Shown here: positions 11,961-23,734 of the stretch, in pieces | Layout: every line of letters starts with the position of its first letter | How positions within the stretch are numbered: the first letter of the stretch is position 1 | DNA from: Podocnemis expansa | Lineage: Eukaryota > Chordata > Testudines > Podocnemididae | Direction: 5' to 3' | Assembly (NCBI GenBank): GCA_007922195.1 | Contig: ML682116.1 | Location: forward strand, 2,738,543 to 2,802,542 | DNA: 64,000 nt | Program-made: the position numbers and the translations under genes | Notes under the pieces: generated by a model | Database searches by the model: none | The model's input: the letters and a program-made list of their open reading frames with translations, nothing else | Told to the model about the DNA's origin: nothing

Positions 11961-14720
11961 AACTGAACTTTGCAATACGTGATGGGTTAACCAGGAAGGT
12001 GTGACAAATCACTCCTCACTGAATGGGCCATCACTAAGACATATTTTCCTCTGGTGGCTAACTTGTTCTCCAAGACCATAAGTCTACTTTCAACATAAAT
12101 TAAATATTCCTTAAAGATGCAATGATTGATTTTTGATAACTTAAAAGCTTTCTGGCCATACCTTTGATGTTACCCCTTACGGATAAAATCTTGGAAAACG
12201 TGCATTTGTGCAGTGAGTTTTTTGGGTCTATGGTAAGAGTTGTTTTCAGAGAAGATGGCCTCTTTTTTTGTTGTTGTTGTTGTTTTTTTTTTCTTTCCAA
12301 GGAGTTTGTTTCATAGGTTTAAGAGATCTTTGCTGCTGCTGCTCCACATGCACAGTGCCTATTGACAGTAACAGGAACTCCACCAACAAAGGCCTTTGAA
12401 TACAAAAGCCAAAGTGACCCCCCTCTTACAAAGAGGAGCATTTGTCAAGAAGACAGTCAAATTTCATAAACTTGCTGCAATGGAAACAAGAAAGGACTCC
12501 ATCTGATGGTTTAGTATGATTATTCAGGCCAACTTTATTCTGACAGCAGCAAATTTGCTGTGTCAGTTCACTCTTTCCAGATCTATTGAGCAGTCAGTGA
12601 AGACCTGCTCAATAAATCAGGAAGCTGACCTAGTAAATCACGAGGTCCCTTCCAACCCTATGATTCAATTCGATTAGATTCGAAATCCTCTTGCCTAGGT
12701 TAAATCCACCCCCTGAAAAACAGTAGCACTGAGTTGAAAGGAGGGCATTTCTCTTTGACTCAGTGCACTAGAGCCACCGTGGTAAGTAGGCATTAGGCAG
12801 GTGAAGGGAGATGTGCAAGTTATTTTACGTAGCTTACGTATCTCCCTTCAACTGCCAGTGAAAACCATGATGAATGTAGACCAGGCCTCAGTTTCAGTCA
12901 GGTGTGATTTAAGATAGCAAATGTATACATGAGGCCATTCCAAACACCAAATATTTGCTTTTTTAAGCCTCTAGGGAGGTGGGTGGGAGAGAGCTTTGAA
13001 AACTGTAAGCAGAATCTCTGCTTCTTGCAGTATTGCAAACAATTCTTTCCACCACAGCTTACCCCAGTCTTAGACAGAAACTGGGTGGGTACACTTAAGA
13101 ACAGGCCAGGTTTCTTCTCTCTGCCTGCTGGAGAGACAGTGGAGAGCTAGTGTCTGCATGTATATCCAACAGTGCCACTAAAGAATCCCACTTTAAACTT
13201 ATTACAGCAAAGTTTTGTGGCTCTCTTTTTCCACAAGAGATGTATGGTAGCTGCTGCCACTCTTTGCCAAAGAGTACTTTAAGTGGACTCAGCTTGGGCT
13301 ATGTACTGATTGTTAAAGCATTTTCACACTCCTCATCCCTAATCTGTTTTACCAACTTGATGGAGCTTTGACTGGTTCTGTACTTGCCCTTGTGAGCAAT
13401 TAGGCCTCAGTCTGGGTGGACTTTTTGCCAAACCCTGAAAACCAAGGAGGAGTGAGTTTGGAGACTCTTTCTATCCTGTCTGTGCAGATACTGGAGAGTC
13501 TTGAGCATTCTTCATGACAGGCTCTTGTGCTTTTCACTTTCTTCTTCTTCTACTGCATTGCAGTATACTGTTTACCAGTCACATTCCTGATTGCCTCCCT
13601 AAACCCCAAACAGACAATGTTTTAGCAGTGCTGTATAGTTTGCCTTTGCTAGTCTTCATGGCTGACAGTCTTTATTATGTTATTAATTGTAAAATACATC
13701 CACTGACATTGAATCAACTTGAACAACTGATCTGGATCAGCCAAAATTTGTAATTAGGGCTATTGCACACAACATCCTTACACATTGCATTGAAACCTTT
13801 TCTGAATCCATCACTCTGCTGAGTAAACTAACAAAAGCTATATACAGCTTAGTGGAGGTCCCTACTGGGTGACAGTTCAATTCCAGGTTATCTTTGAGCA
13901 GGAAATAAACTATACAGACTAATGAATCTAGGCTTTTTAATTACAATGAAGGAGAAAATTCCTAGTATATGCTATTTTGATATTGGATATCACAGTGATT
14001 TGGTGTGTATATTAAGATCAAGAAGACTTTGTCAGTGTAAACAGAAACACAAGGTATTAGTTTCAGTTTTTTTCTTTTGTTTTTATGTCCAGACAAAGCT
14101 GCTGGGTTTCCCTCTTTGTCTTTTCAGTGGTATGTGTTTGTGAAGAAGGTATAAAAGCTCTTTGCTGAAACAAATGAATTTCATTCTCATAGGGTTCATC
14201 TAGTCGACATCTGCTGAAACTCTTAGTAAAACTGCCAAAATCAAAGTCAGAATCTCTTACATTCTTCACTTGAAATCAATCTTACCAGGCAGAGGTGGAA
14301 TAAAAATATATTTCCACACGAGGAGCCGTTTGTTGGGCAAAGGAGGAGATAGAAGCAACACTCTGTTGCCAAGAACCAGATCCATTCAAAAATCCATAAA
14401 AAATGGATTGACTGAACTGCACTATGTAAATGAATTACATGAAAACAATACATGGCAGATTTGCAAAGCATTAAAATATGTCAGAGTAAATCTACACAAA
14501 CATGTTGATACATTTTTGCATTATCAGACAGTCACTTTTTCCTTGGATGTTTGATATTTTATGGTCTTTGTTGTATAGAACAAATCACACAACCATTACC
14601 TCAAGTTATCACCATGGGACAGCACTGAAGTTGCTAAGGTAACTATTTTCAAATACTTGCATTTCTTTTAAGTTTAACCTTAAAGTGCTGCTTCTTAAGC
14701 CCCTCTGCTACTCTGACCAC
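11961..14720. other. Non-coding stretch with a CR1 tail scrap
   Basis: No gene recognised. A short CR1 3' tail on the + strand is at about 12625-12672 (GAGGTCCCTTCCAACCCTAT, then GATTCAATTCGATTAG). A GTT-rich T tract is near 12262-12293. Confidence 0.5.
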
Positions 14721-15285
14721 TGTGGGTTTGCCTACACTTAGGCCCCTGTAGCTGGCCTGGGCTGTAAAAGTGCTCTGTAGATATTTTGGGCTCAGGTTTG
14801 AGCCCAGCTTCTGGGACCTATGAAGGAGGCCTAAAATAGAGTATTCTACACGGCCCACTAAGCTCATTTCTGTGCTTGTGGTGGCAGCAGAAGGTTAAAG
14901 TAAGCTGGCATGTGCCAGAACAGCATTCTGGGGCCCACTATTTTTAGGGGTTCAGTGTTCTGGGCCCCCTAAAAATAGAAAATGGAGCCAGGATGCTGCA
15001 TTCCAGGGCCCACCATTTAAAAACAGTGGGCTCTGAAATGCAGTGTGCTGGCTCCATTTTCTGTTTTTAGGGGATTGCCGAATGCTGAGCCCCTAAAAAT
15101 AGCAGGCCCTGGAACACCATTTTGGCACGACTGAGTGCTTTGCTAAAGCTGGGAGATTTTAAATCCCCCACCCTGAGTTTGCTCTGACTGCACATGCTCA
15201 CAGCCTCTGACTATGCTTAGTCAGAGCAGGCTCCGGGTGGGAGCCTCAGCCCAGGCCAGGGCTGCTCCACATGGCGGCCAGGTAA

Positions 15286-15660
15286 GGGGACCCTGGGGGG
15301 GTGGGGGAGGGGAAAGACGAGCCAGCCTGGCGGGAAAAGGGCATGGGGGAGGGGGTCGGCCCGGGCAGCAGGGGAAGATGGTGCTGCATGGTGGGGAGTT
15401 GGGGAAAGGTTCGAGGGACCAGCGGCAAGATGGGGACTGGGGGCAGTAGTTGGGGTGGGGGCGGCAGCTGGGGTTGTGGTTGGCATGGGGACCGCAGCTA
15501 GGGTGGGGGGGCAGGTGTTTGGGGAACAGCAGCTGGAGTCAAGGGTAAGTGTGTTGGGAGCAGCAGCTGGAGTGGGGGCCAGATTTTAGGGGGCAGTAGC
15601 TGGGGTGGGGAGCAGATGTTTGGGGGCAGCAGCTGAGGTGGATGAAGGGGGCCTAGACCT
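15286..15660 (+). repeat. G-rich degenerate tandem repeat
   Basis: Repeated units of the type GGGGGCAGCAGCTGGGGTGG, with variable spacing and many runs of three to seven G. Open frames here on both strands are products of the base composition. Strong potential for G-quadruplexes on the + strand. It ends about 30 bp before an assembly gap. Confidence 0.75.
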
Positions 15661-15690
15661 GTAGGAAGAGGGTTTGGACCTGTGTGAGGG

Positions 15691-15700
15691 NNNNNNNNNN
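15691..15700. other. Assembly gap (10 N)
   Basis: Ten N directly after the G-rich repeat; the true gap length is unknown. Confidence 0.98.
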
Positions 15701-16063
15701 CGCATCAAATTATGCTTTAAGCCCTGGGTGGCAGTGTTTCCAAGCCTGTGCTTGAACATTTACCTTGCACTTTATACTTGCTGGATTAAGTCTTGCAGCT
15801 GTGCTAATGTGACCATATTGCACCATGTAAATGTTTTGATTTGGGCCTGAACCTTGACCACACCCATGTTGCAAAATGACAGGGTTTAGATCCTAATCAT
15901 TGCTGCTTGTGAGCCATGACCCACCCCTGTGGCAAGGTTCTAGGGCAAAGTCTTGGGTGCTTACTGACCAGACTCAGATTAATATGTGTGTGTGGATGGA
16001 AGGAAAGCTTGGGCTCAAATCGGAGTCTGAGCCTAGGCTTAGTGTGCATTGTAGATATACCCT

Positions 16064-18801
16064 CAAGAGTTAACAGGGATACCAGCTATCTGCTCTGCTT
16101 GGGCTAATTGCTGGACTTGAAACAGCTGGAGGAATGAAAAAAAGCTGCTGAATAGAGGACAGGAGCATTCCCAGAAAGACTACTGAGAGGGGACTTCTAC
16201 AGCAACAGGCTGGCAAGAAAGTTTCAAGAAACCACCTGGAAAGTAGGACTTCAAGTGGAAGAATCCAAATGTGAGTCTGGGAAAAGTCTAGAGGAGAAGA
16301 AAGGTAGAAAGCAGTTCTGGGAAGCAGCAAGGGATTGGGAGGAACTGGTTCATACAGAGGTTTCTGGGCTGGATTCCAGGGGAGTAGGCAGGATGGTTTC
16401 TCCTACCCTCTCCAAAAGAGGAGACAGTAAAGACTTTAGAAAAAAGGGGTCATGAGAATGTCAAACCTTGGTTAGGATCACTGGTCCCCTGATCTGGTTC
16501 ACCAGACCCTTTATTGCCCCAGAAGGCAGAAAATCAGGCACAGAACTGAATGCTTGTTGGTGGGACACTTAGATTTGCTGTAACACCACACATGATTTGG
16601 AAAAGATGGGCTGCTGGGTTAGGAAGTCCTGGACATTGCCATTCAGCTCTGAAAGTGACTGGAAAATGGCATTTTCTTATGCAATAGCGCTCCCCTGTAA
16701 GTTTTTCAGTCAGCTCTGCTTATTTTATTGACAAAAATGAGGTTTTTTGCTTTTACCACACTGGTGGATACAGTGCAAAAATGTAGACACACAGACTTGC
16801 AGGTGCCAAGAGAGAGTGCTAAATTTGTGTGCCATCAACAGAATTGCTGACTAAATTCCAAAAATTACATCTGTGCAAATCCATAGATGGTCATGGTGCT
16901 GTACAGGTGTCACTGAGGGATTAATTTCAAGACAATGGCGCTGAACAGGTGTCACTGAATGGGGAAAACTTAGCCTCTAGGCCTTTTATTACTGGTGAAA
17001 TGTGCAAATAACAGAGAGCTCAGCTTGTTTCTTAAGACTCCCAAATGAGTTTGCAGAGTTTGCAGCCATACCAGGGTGGCATGAAACATTGTAACAAGCC
17101 TGAAATTAAACACAAACCGCATTAGGCCTTGTCTGCACATAAAATGTGTACTACTTTAACAATATTGGTTCAGTTTTCTAGTGTGAATGCAGTTATATCA
17201 AATGATGACACTTTTTATTCTCATATGGAAAGGGCAATAAGCTAATTAGATATTAGGTATCTTTATTTTGGTACAACTACATCCGTACTGAAGGTTTCAC
17301 TGGCATAACTATTTCAACTAAAAAACTCATATTCCTCATATAGCAATATCTATCTAGGCATAAGCCAGGTTTTCGTTGTTGATATTCAGTGATGCAATAC
17401 AACTCCTTTTTGGGAGGTTTCTGGCTACCAGACCACTGATGCAACACTGTAATAACGGGTCATGGTGTCACCACAACTCCTCAGTGAGATGTTTAGTTAT
17501 TTTGTTGCAAATACTATTTTGCTAGGAACTTGAAGGTTACTGACAAAAATAATTTTCTCAGTTTGAAGAAAGAATTCCAAGTGTTCTTTTGAAACAATCC
17601 CTTTACAACTCCAGTGATGACTGCAGACTGAGGCAGCTGCAGAAAATAGTGGTGTCTTGCACTGCAGGGATTTCCAGGAGCTTTGCATTCCTATACGTTA
17701 TTTCCTGCCAAAAGCACCTCTGAGAATTTGCTGAAAATGAATATTTCTTCATGTCTCATAAACAGTGGGTCTTAGTTTTAAAAATATCTATAACCCAAAA
17801 TAGGGTCATGCTTTCAATAAAGGAGGCACTCATCACTAGGTTATAAAGAGTTACTGAACGATTAATAGATGCCTGAATAAATGGTTAAGTTACTGTTGTT
17901 CTCAACAGACAAAGCACAGTGCAAAATAGATTGCGAATATTGGTGCTTCCTGCACCATCAGACATCACTTCAGTCATCAAGAAGGCTCTGCCATGTCTAT
18001 TTTGTGCCAATCTTTGCAGTCCTCTATAAACCAAAAAAGTTTGATGTTTGTTTTAATTTTGAATGATATTCATCTAATTTCTGGCCCCAGCACATGACAC
18101 TTTCACTGCAGTTCACTTATCTCTCTAAATATAATTCTGGCCATCTGTATAAACTATGCTAGTTTAAGTGCTGTACATATGATGGCATCATTTTAACATT
18201 AATCCCAAACTCTTTTCCCTCCCCGTGTCCCTGCAGTTTGTCATGTCTTTTAGATATCAAACAACATCTACCTTGTTAGAATCCTGTTGTAAACATCCCT
18301 CTTTGTTACCTTTGACAGTTACTTTAGAAACTAGGGCAAAGATTTACAATGATGTTTGATTCACTATTTATATGCTCCTCTTGTTCTTGTATCATCTCAC
18401 TTGGAGTAAGAATTCAAACTTTCTTTTTATAATGGATAAGAAACAAACATGTATTTGGTCTCCTACTTACCTATAAAATAAAAATCCACTATGAAGAAAG
18501 AGCAAACAGCCTTGGATGTAATAAATTTACAGAAGCAACTAATCCTAAAATGTAGAAAGAAAGTAAAGGGGGAAAGGTCTCAGAGCATATTTCTGATCTA
18601 TTTAGTACATTTAGCAGCTAGATTGGCTCTGATACAGCTTCTGAATTAGCTGGTTTTTGCTGCCTCATATGTAGATTTTCTACTAGCAATTAATACATTG
18701 CCTTCCATAGCAGCTATTCCTTTTAATCTGGTCCTTATTGTAGGTTTCAGAGTAAAACTGTTCAGTAATGCAATGAAAATGATCACACCCTAGGAAATAT
18801 T
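16064..18801. other. Non-coding stretch with a weak MITE relic
   Basis: No gene recognised. At about 17121-17350 a GGCCTTGTCTGCACA start and a TCTAGGCATAAGCC end suggest an old GTCTACACT-type MITE, weakly supported. The rest shows only short open frames. Confidence 0.45.
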
Positions 18802-18809
18802 GTTTATGC

Positions 18810-19018
18810 TAGGGGTCTGCAACCTTGGGCTCTGGAGCCACATGGGGGTCTTTGTCTACCCCACCACTGGGGAACCTGCGGCAGGTGCTCTGGCCTAGCC
18901 ACCAACTCTCCCCAACACCCTAACAAGGAGGCTACACACATTTTGGCTCTCAAAACACTTGGTTATTCAAGGAATTTTAAAAAATGACTCTTCTTATCTT
19001 TTGAGTTGCTGACCACTG
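18810..19018. mobile_element. hAT-type non-autonomous element (209 bp)
   Basis: Begins TAGGGGTCTGCAACC and ends GAGTTGCTGACCACTG, imperfect terminal inverted repeats of the CAGGGGTCTGCAACC class. The flanks GTTTATGC (18802-18809) and GTTTATAC (19019-19026) match at 7 of 8 positions, the 8-bp target duplication expected for hAT. No coding capacity. Confidence 0.85.
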
Positions 19019-19238
19019 GTTTATACTGATGTAGTGACCAAAACTCCCAGTCAGAATTAGGACCCTATTGTATGAACACATAGGAAAGCACATTCTCTGA
19101 CCCAAGGAACTGACAGTCTGAGGTCCCAAGCCAAAGCCCCTTGAAGTCTTTTCATTCACTTCAGTGGACTCTGGAATAAGCCTCAAAATCCCTGTCCTGT
19201 AAAAAATTCCATACAGGTGCAGAAGATCCACCAACAAG

Positions 19239-19822
19239 CAGAGGCGTCACTGGTGCTGGGCACCAGATCTGGGGCCCAGCTGCCAGCAGCCATGGCGGCT
19301 CCGTCCCCAGCCAGGGATCTTGCTGCTTGCAGCCGCTTCTGGCCCCGGCCCCGGCTGGGGATCCGGGGCCTGGGTGCACGTGGCCGCAGCGGGGAATCCA
19401 GGGCCCGGCAGCCTGCGGTGGCAGCAGACCCATCCCCAGCCGGGGATGCGGGCCTGGCCGCCTGTGGCTGCTTCATTCCCTGTCCCCAGCAGGGGATCCG
19501 GGGCCTGGCCCTGGCTGGGGATCTGTGGCCTGGGCGCTCGCAGCCATGGTGGGGAATCCAGGGTCCAGCCACCCATGCCAGCGGCAGCCCCATCCCCAGC
19601 TGGGGATGTGGGACCCCGCCGCCTGCGGCTATTTCTGGCCACGGGGCCTGGCCTCCTGCAGCCGTTTCCAGTCCCGTCCTCAGCCGGGGATGTGTGGCCT
19701 AGCCTCCCGCAGCGGCATGGCAGCTTCTGGCAACTGTCCCCGGCCAGGGGGCAGGGCCTGTGGGCCGGGGGCAGGGCCTGGGCCCATGCCCCGGGTCCTT
19801 CTCCAGGTCTGCGATGCCTCTG
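19239..19822. mobile_element. GC-rich hAT-type element, family G copy 1 (584 bp)
   Basis: Flanked by a perfect 8-bp duplication CCAACAAG (19231-19238 and 19823-19830). Starts CAGAGGCGTCACTGG and ends TCTGCGATGCCTCTG. The interior is very GC-rich and built from degenerate palindromic units such as CCCAGCCGGGGATGCGGGCC. Long open frames on both strands (up to about 200 codons) are composition artefacts: they overlap in several frames and lack any known domain. Two relatives sit at 24094 and 28207. Confidence 0.9.
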
Positions 19823-19904
19823 CCAACAAGAAGTTCATTGCAGGATCCGGTTCTCAAGTAACAATGGGCACATCCCCACAGCAAAGCAAATGTCAGTCTT
19901 GGGT

Positions 19905-20115
19905 TCAGATGTGAGGAAGTTTAATTGAGCTATAAACGTCCGGGCTCAGTTTGGAGTCCAAGATTTGGGACCATTGCCTCTAGGTCCTACAGCCTGGGCT
20001 GCAGACTGGGTCCAGTAGTCTACACAATGATGAAACTGCCCTACAGCATGAACCCTGCAAGCTTGAGTCAGTTGTCATGGGCCAGCTGCTGGCTTTTTGC
20101 CATGTAGACATACAT
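19905..20115. mobile_element. Right half of a GTCTACACT-type MITE
   Basis: Contains CAGTTGTCATGGGCCAGCTG, then CTTTTTGCCATGTAGACATA, matching the distal half of palindromic turtle/crocodilian MITEs. The left half is not obvious, possibly displaced by the GC-rich hAT just upstream. Confidence 0.5.
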
Positions 20116-20162
20116 GAGTGAGTGTGATAAATGCTATTAGGACTGATGGCAGGAGATGGGGG

Positions 20163-20951
20163 TGTAATAACCCTTGGGGAGGAAGGGGTTAACACTCTGG
20201 TCAGTGAGTCCCAGGACAGCCAATAGGAACGAAGCACAGCTTTTTGAATGGTAACAGCAGCCTGGCCTGGGCCTGTTTGGAGGCAGCAGAGCTCCTGGAA
20301 GGATCAGGAGGAGGCCAGAGGGGCCTGAGGAAGAATCCAGCAACATCCTTACCAGAGATAAGCTAAGTTTGGTACTGACCAGGCGTGGGTAGAACAGGGA
20401 ATGTTTACTTAGACACGGTCAGGGTATTTTCTTTGTTTTTGGCTTTTTTTTTGGATTTCTCTGTGCTAAGCACATGTAATCCTCCTCCACCCCACTACCC
20501 TGTAACTACCTAAGTTAATTCCCAGAGAAGCAACTCTCTGTGTTTATTATCTGTTCTTTTGATTAAAGATTTTACTTTTGAAGTAAGTTCTGGTTCTGTT
20601 CCTGGAAAGGCAAGAGGTTTGTGTGCCCGTGCCTTAGACTGCACAGGCAGCTACTAGAGGGAACCCTGTTCCAGTTCCAGCTCATATTGCAGCTGGGGTC
20701 CAGTCATTTTCCTGAGAGAGGAATAAACAGGATTGCAAGTACCTCACAGGGAGGAATTCCCAAGTGCGCCTTCCTGGGTCTCAAGAGGTTTTTTTTGCAT
20801 TTGGGTGGTGGCAGCGATACCACTCCAAGGCCAGGAATTGGAGGCCTTGGAGACTTTTAAGAGCAGGCTTTAAGGCCAGTGGCTTTTCTGGCCTGTTGCG
20901 GGCCCCCACCTTCTGCACTCAGAGTGCCAGAGTGGGGAAAAAGCCTTGACA
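20163..20951 (+). mobile_element. Candidate solo LTR of an endogenous retrovirus (789 bp)
   Basis: Starts TGTAATAACCC, ends CCTTGACA and is flanked by GGGGG on both sides, giving TG...CA ends with a possible 5-bp target duplication. The flank is low complexity, so this support is weak. A polyadenylation-like ATTAAA lies near 20563 and a TGGTGGCAGCGATACCA block near 20806. No gag, pol or env coding sequence follows, so it would be a solo LTR. It could instead be an unrelated repeat. Confidence 0.4.
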
Positions 20952-20982
20952 GGGGGGATAACAGCAACAGAAAAGAACACAT

Positions 20983-21112
20983 TCCAAAGGGGTAGCCATG
21001 TTAGTCTTGTTCAGTTAAACAAACAAGGAGTCCTGTGGCACTTTTAAAGACTAGGAAATTAATTTTTTGCATGACCTTTCATGGGTAAAGTCCCACTTCT
21101 TCAGATGCCAGA
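20983..21112 (-). repeat. PLE terminus with hammerhead-like core
   Basis: Reads outward to inward on + as AAAGGGGTAGCCATGTTAGT, AACAAACAAGGAGTCCTGTG, GCACTTTTAAAGACTAG, GCATGACCTTTCATGGGTAAA, GTCCCACTTCTTCAGATGCC. On the minus strand this gives CUGAAGA, a stem AGUGGGACUUUACCCAU and GAAA. The outer end is complete; the inner side is truncated. Confidence 0.75.
21066..21104 (-). ncRNA. Hammerhead-ribozyme-like core in PLE terminus
   Basis: The minus strand carries C3-U-G-A-A-G-A9 (complement of 21098-21104), a stem II of GUGGG pairing with CCCAU (one G-U) and then GAAA, the invariant hammerhead residues. One extra A sits between A9 and stem II. Stem III would be very short (GG UCAU GC, with a mismatch). 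Hammerheads are described from Penelope-like element terminal repeats; whether this decayed copy folds or cleaves is unknown. Confidence 0.45.
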
Positions 21113-21182
21113 ATGCAAGTTGTTTCAGGAAACTGATGGATTTCCACTTCATACAGCTGTATTTAGTGTCTTCCATGTTAAC

Positions 21183-21292
21183 AAGTTCCAAAGGGACAGC
21201 CATGTTAGTTTAGTTCAGCAAAACAAACAAGTAGTTGAAGATTAACAAATTTATTTTTCACATGACCTTTCATGAATTAAGTCCCATTGGTT
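21183..21292 (-). repeat. Second, decayed PLE terminus
   Basis: AAAGGGACAGCCATGTTAGT, CAGCAAAACAAACAAGTAG, GATTAACAAATTTATTTTTC, ACATGACCTTTCATGAATTA, AGTCCCA. Same orientation as the copy 70 bp upstream. The GGAGTCCTGTGGCAC block and most of the hairpin are lost. Confidence 0.7.
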
Positions 21293-22002
21293 CCATAAAT
21301 AAAATGTGTGAAATTTGGAGGTCCTATGTTACAGTAATTAAAAAAAAATACATACAACATTAAATATCAACCCCATTTCCAGTAATTCCAACAGGCCTGC
21401 AACTTGACCATTACCAGCTGGCATTTTCCTGTAGATGGTATAGTAGATGCGCAACTAGATGTTAGCGGGGCTCCAAACAACTCTCATCTGATTGGAGGAC
21501 CAGCACAATTGATTTGTGCATAGTCTCAGACTCTGTTGGGCTTAATTCTATAGTCTTTAACTCCTGTTGATTCCCAATACAGGACTGAAGGATTTCACCC
21601 TATCACCTTTTGCTATTTTTCTGTTTTGCTTTTTTAGCATGATTGTTAACCATACTGTTCCTGAACCATACATACTGTATCTCACTTATGAATATGGTGG
21701 CCAGTAGCTACTTTTTATAACCTTGATCTGTACCATTAAGTAGATGTCAGTATGAGGATGGACTCCATTTCTCTTATTTCCTGTTGAGTACTGCTCATCT
21801 TTATGCTTGTACCAGAACCCCATTACAAAAATAAATTAAAAAAAATAAACACTCCAAAAGAGCTGTGCACTTGATTTTGTCGACAGAAGGGCTCCATTTA
21901 CTAGCATTAGAATAACCTATTACAAATGCCAGATGACATCTCTGAACAGATTTTGTAATGGAGCCCCTGAGTTAGCAGTTCCCATATCTGAATCAATATA
22001 TC
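21293..22002. other. Non-coding stretch
   Basis: No gene or repeat recognised; an A-rich tract lies at about 21340-21350 and 21830-21845. Confidence 0.5.
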
Positions 22003-22190
22003 CAGCTGTGGCCAAACTGCGGCTGAGGAGCCGCATGTGGCTCTTGAATGAAAAAGTGTGGCTTGCAGAAGAACATCAGAAAATCAATTTAGTAGGTAAA
22101 AGTATATGGCTATTATGCCTCAGTGTGGCTCTTGAAGGTTTAATAATCAACTTGTGTGGCTCTTGAGTTCCATAAATTTGGCCACCCCTG
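22003..22190 (+). mobile_element. hAT-type element, GGCCAAACT family, short form (188 bp)
   Basis: Starts CAGCTGTGGCCAAACTGCGG, ends AAATTTGGCCACCCCTG. Flanks AATATATC (21995-22002) and AATATATA (22191-22198) match at 7 of 8 positions. Carries GAGGAGCCGCATGTGGCTCT and GTGTGGCTCTTGAG. Relatives: 39736, 61868 and 63234. Confidence 0.9.
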
Positions 22191-22394
22191 AATATATACT
22201 GAGTAAAACCTTGATAAAAATTTCATAAAACATGTAGTAAAATACATAAATAGATCACTATTGTTATAAACTCAATTTCATGTATACAAAAGTGTTTGGG
22301 TGAGTTATGTAGTTTAAAGAATAGTTGAAAAATATTTATTCAGATTTACATTACAAAATGGCTTCATTATTGCCTTGTACTCCCCTGTGTGTCT

Positions 22395-22545
22395 ATAATT
22401 ATTTATCTCTTGCTTTGTACATGGAGTGTAATTTCTTTGGGTCAAGGATTGGCTTCTTGGCCTGTATTTGAACAGTACCTAGTACAATGGGTACCTGGCC
22501 AATGACTGACATTCTTAGGTGCTAATACAATATAAATAATACAAT
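22395..22545 (+). repeat. Unclassified interspersed repeat, family D, copy 3
   Basis: TGAACAGTACCTAGTACAAT, CAATGACTGACATTCTTAGG, TGCTAATACAATATAAATAA. Same orientation as 2955-3066; the longest of the three copies. Confidence 0.55.
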
Positions 22546-23734
22546 GTGTAATTTTTACATATTATTAAAATCGTTATTTTTTAAATCAGACTTACCCAAT
22601 ATTTAATAATTTACTTGTTTGCTATGTTGCAGCCATTTGTAGTGGCATTCAAAGAGAGTGGGATTGGTTCTCTAGTTCAAAAGTGCTGAACGAGTTTAGA
22701 AGAAAACTGAAAAGGAAAAAGAAAATTTACATTAGGTCTTGTTTTCGAACAATGCTATACTCGGATGAAATATTTCAGCATACATTGAAATATACTTGAA
22801 AACAGCTTATAGTCTCCTGGCTTTATCATTAAAGCTTCCACAGCACAAGGTTCTGTCCCATGGAAATTATGACAAAAGCACATAGTCCAGGATCGAGAGA
22901 TGGGAACTCTTTCTCAAACTGTCATAGGTTTCCCATGTGACCCAATGCAAATAAATTGTATGCTTCCACTTGATAATACCTTCCTACTTCAAAAGAATGC
23001 TGTGAAGTTTAATTCACTTGTATTTGTGAAGTTCTATATCTCTGGGGAGACTATAAATATGCAAAATATTGTTAATTATAAAACATTGAGCAGATATTTA
23101 AAAAGGCTTTGAAGTTTAGTATGTGCATATATCTAATCATGCAATTGTTCAAGGTTTAATTTTGAATTTACTAGAGTTTCTCTTTTAAAATGACTATTAG
23201 GAATAGACACATGGAAAATGTAATTCTTGTGTAACTGGATTTTTCCTCTTCTGCTGTCTATGACTTCTGTGGTATGTAAAAGAGATCAGTAACAATGTGT
23301 GAAAACTCAGATTGGAAAAGGAAGAAAAATGTCAAAACTGAATTTAGATGATGTACAGTTATAACTTTCACCAAGATTACTGTTGACAAAAGATGTGACG
23401 ATACGGTGCTAAAATGAGACTTTTACAAAATTATTAGCTGAACAGATTTTTGCAGAGAGTCAGAGTGAGAAAAGTCACCATCTCACTGTGACAATGACCA
23501 TATATAGTTGTAGAGTTTGGTTCCTATAGTGATTGTTTTGGAACTGCCTTTTTTTTTTTTAAATGGAATGAAAGTTATTTTAATGCTAATGCTTGTAGCA
23601 GTAGAGAAAAATCTGTTTTCAACAATTGTAATTGGGTATGTGGAACTATTTAATATGCTATACAATGTACATTTCAGATGGGATGATCCAGATAAGAAAT
23701 TAAGTTAAAGGGAACGCCAGGGGGTCTTGCTGGA
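22546..23734. other. AT-rich non-coding stretch
   Basis: No gene recognised. Short open frames at 22900-23112 and 23517-23708 lack any domain. Confidence 0.5.

Larger units (their letters stand above)
14722..16063. mobile_element. Composite GTCTACACT-type MITE split by GC-rich insertions
   Basis: The left part (14722-14868) starts GGGTTTGCCTACACTTAGG and carries GGGCTCAGGTTTGAGCCC. The right part (about 15820-16063) carries GGGCTCAAATCGGAGTCTGA and ends GTGCATTGTAGATATACCC, the approximate reverse complement of the left end. Such turtle/crocodilian palindromic MITEs have ends of the type GGGTATGTCTACACT. Between the halves lie a block with repeated CCCCTAAAAATAG motifs (about 14930-15130), a G-rich tract and a sequence gap, so the interior may be misassembled. 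Confidence 0.5.

Noticed and set aside
19320..19928. 202- and 195-codon open frames on the + strand and 131-161-codon frames on both strands
   Set aside because: Same GC-rich hAT family (19239-19822); multiple overlapping frames with low-complexity residues and no homology I recognise.
20983..21112. tRNA-derived SINE because GGGTAGCC(A/G)TGTTAGTC looks like a polymerase III A box
   Set aside because: No convincing B box follows, the copies occur as inverted pairs, and one copy (39808) is joined to PLE-type coding sequence.
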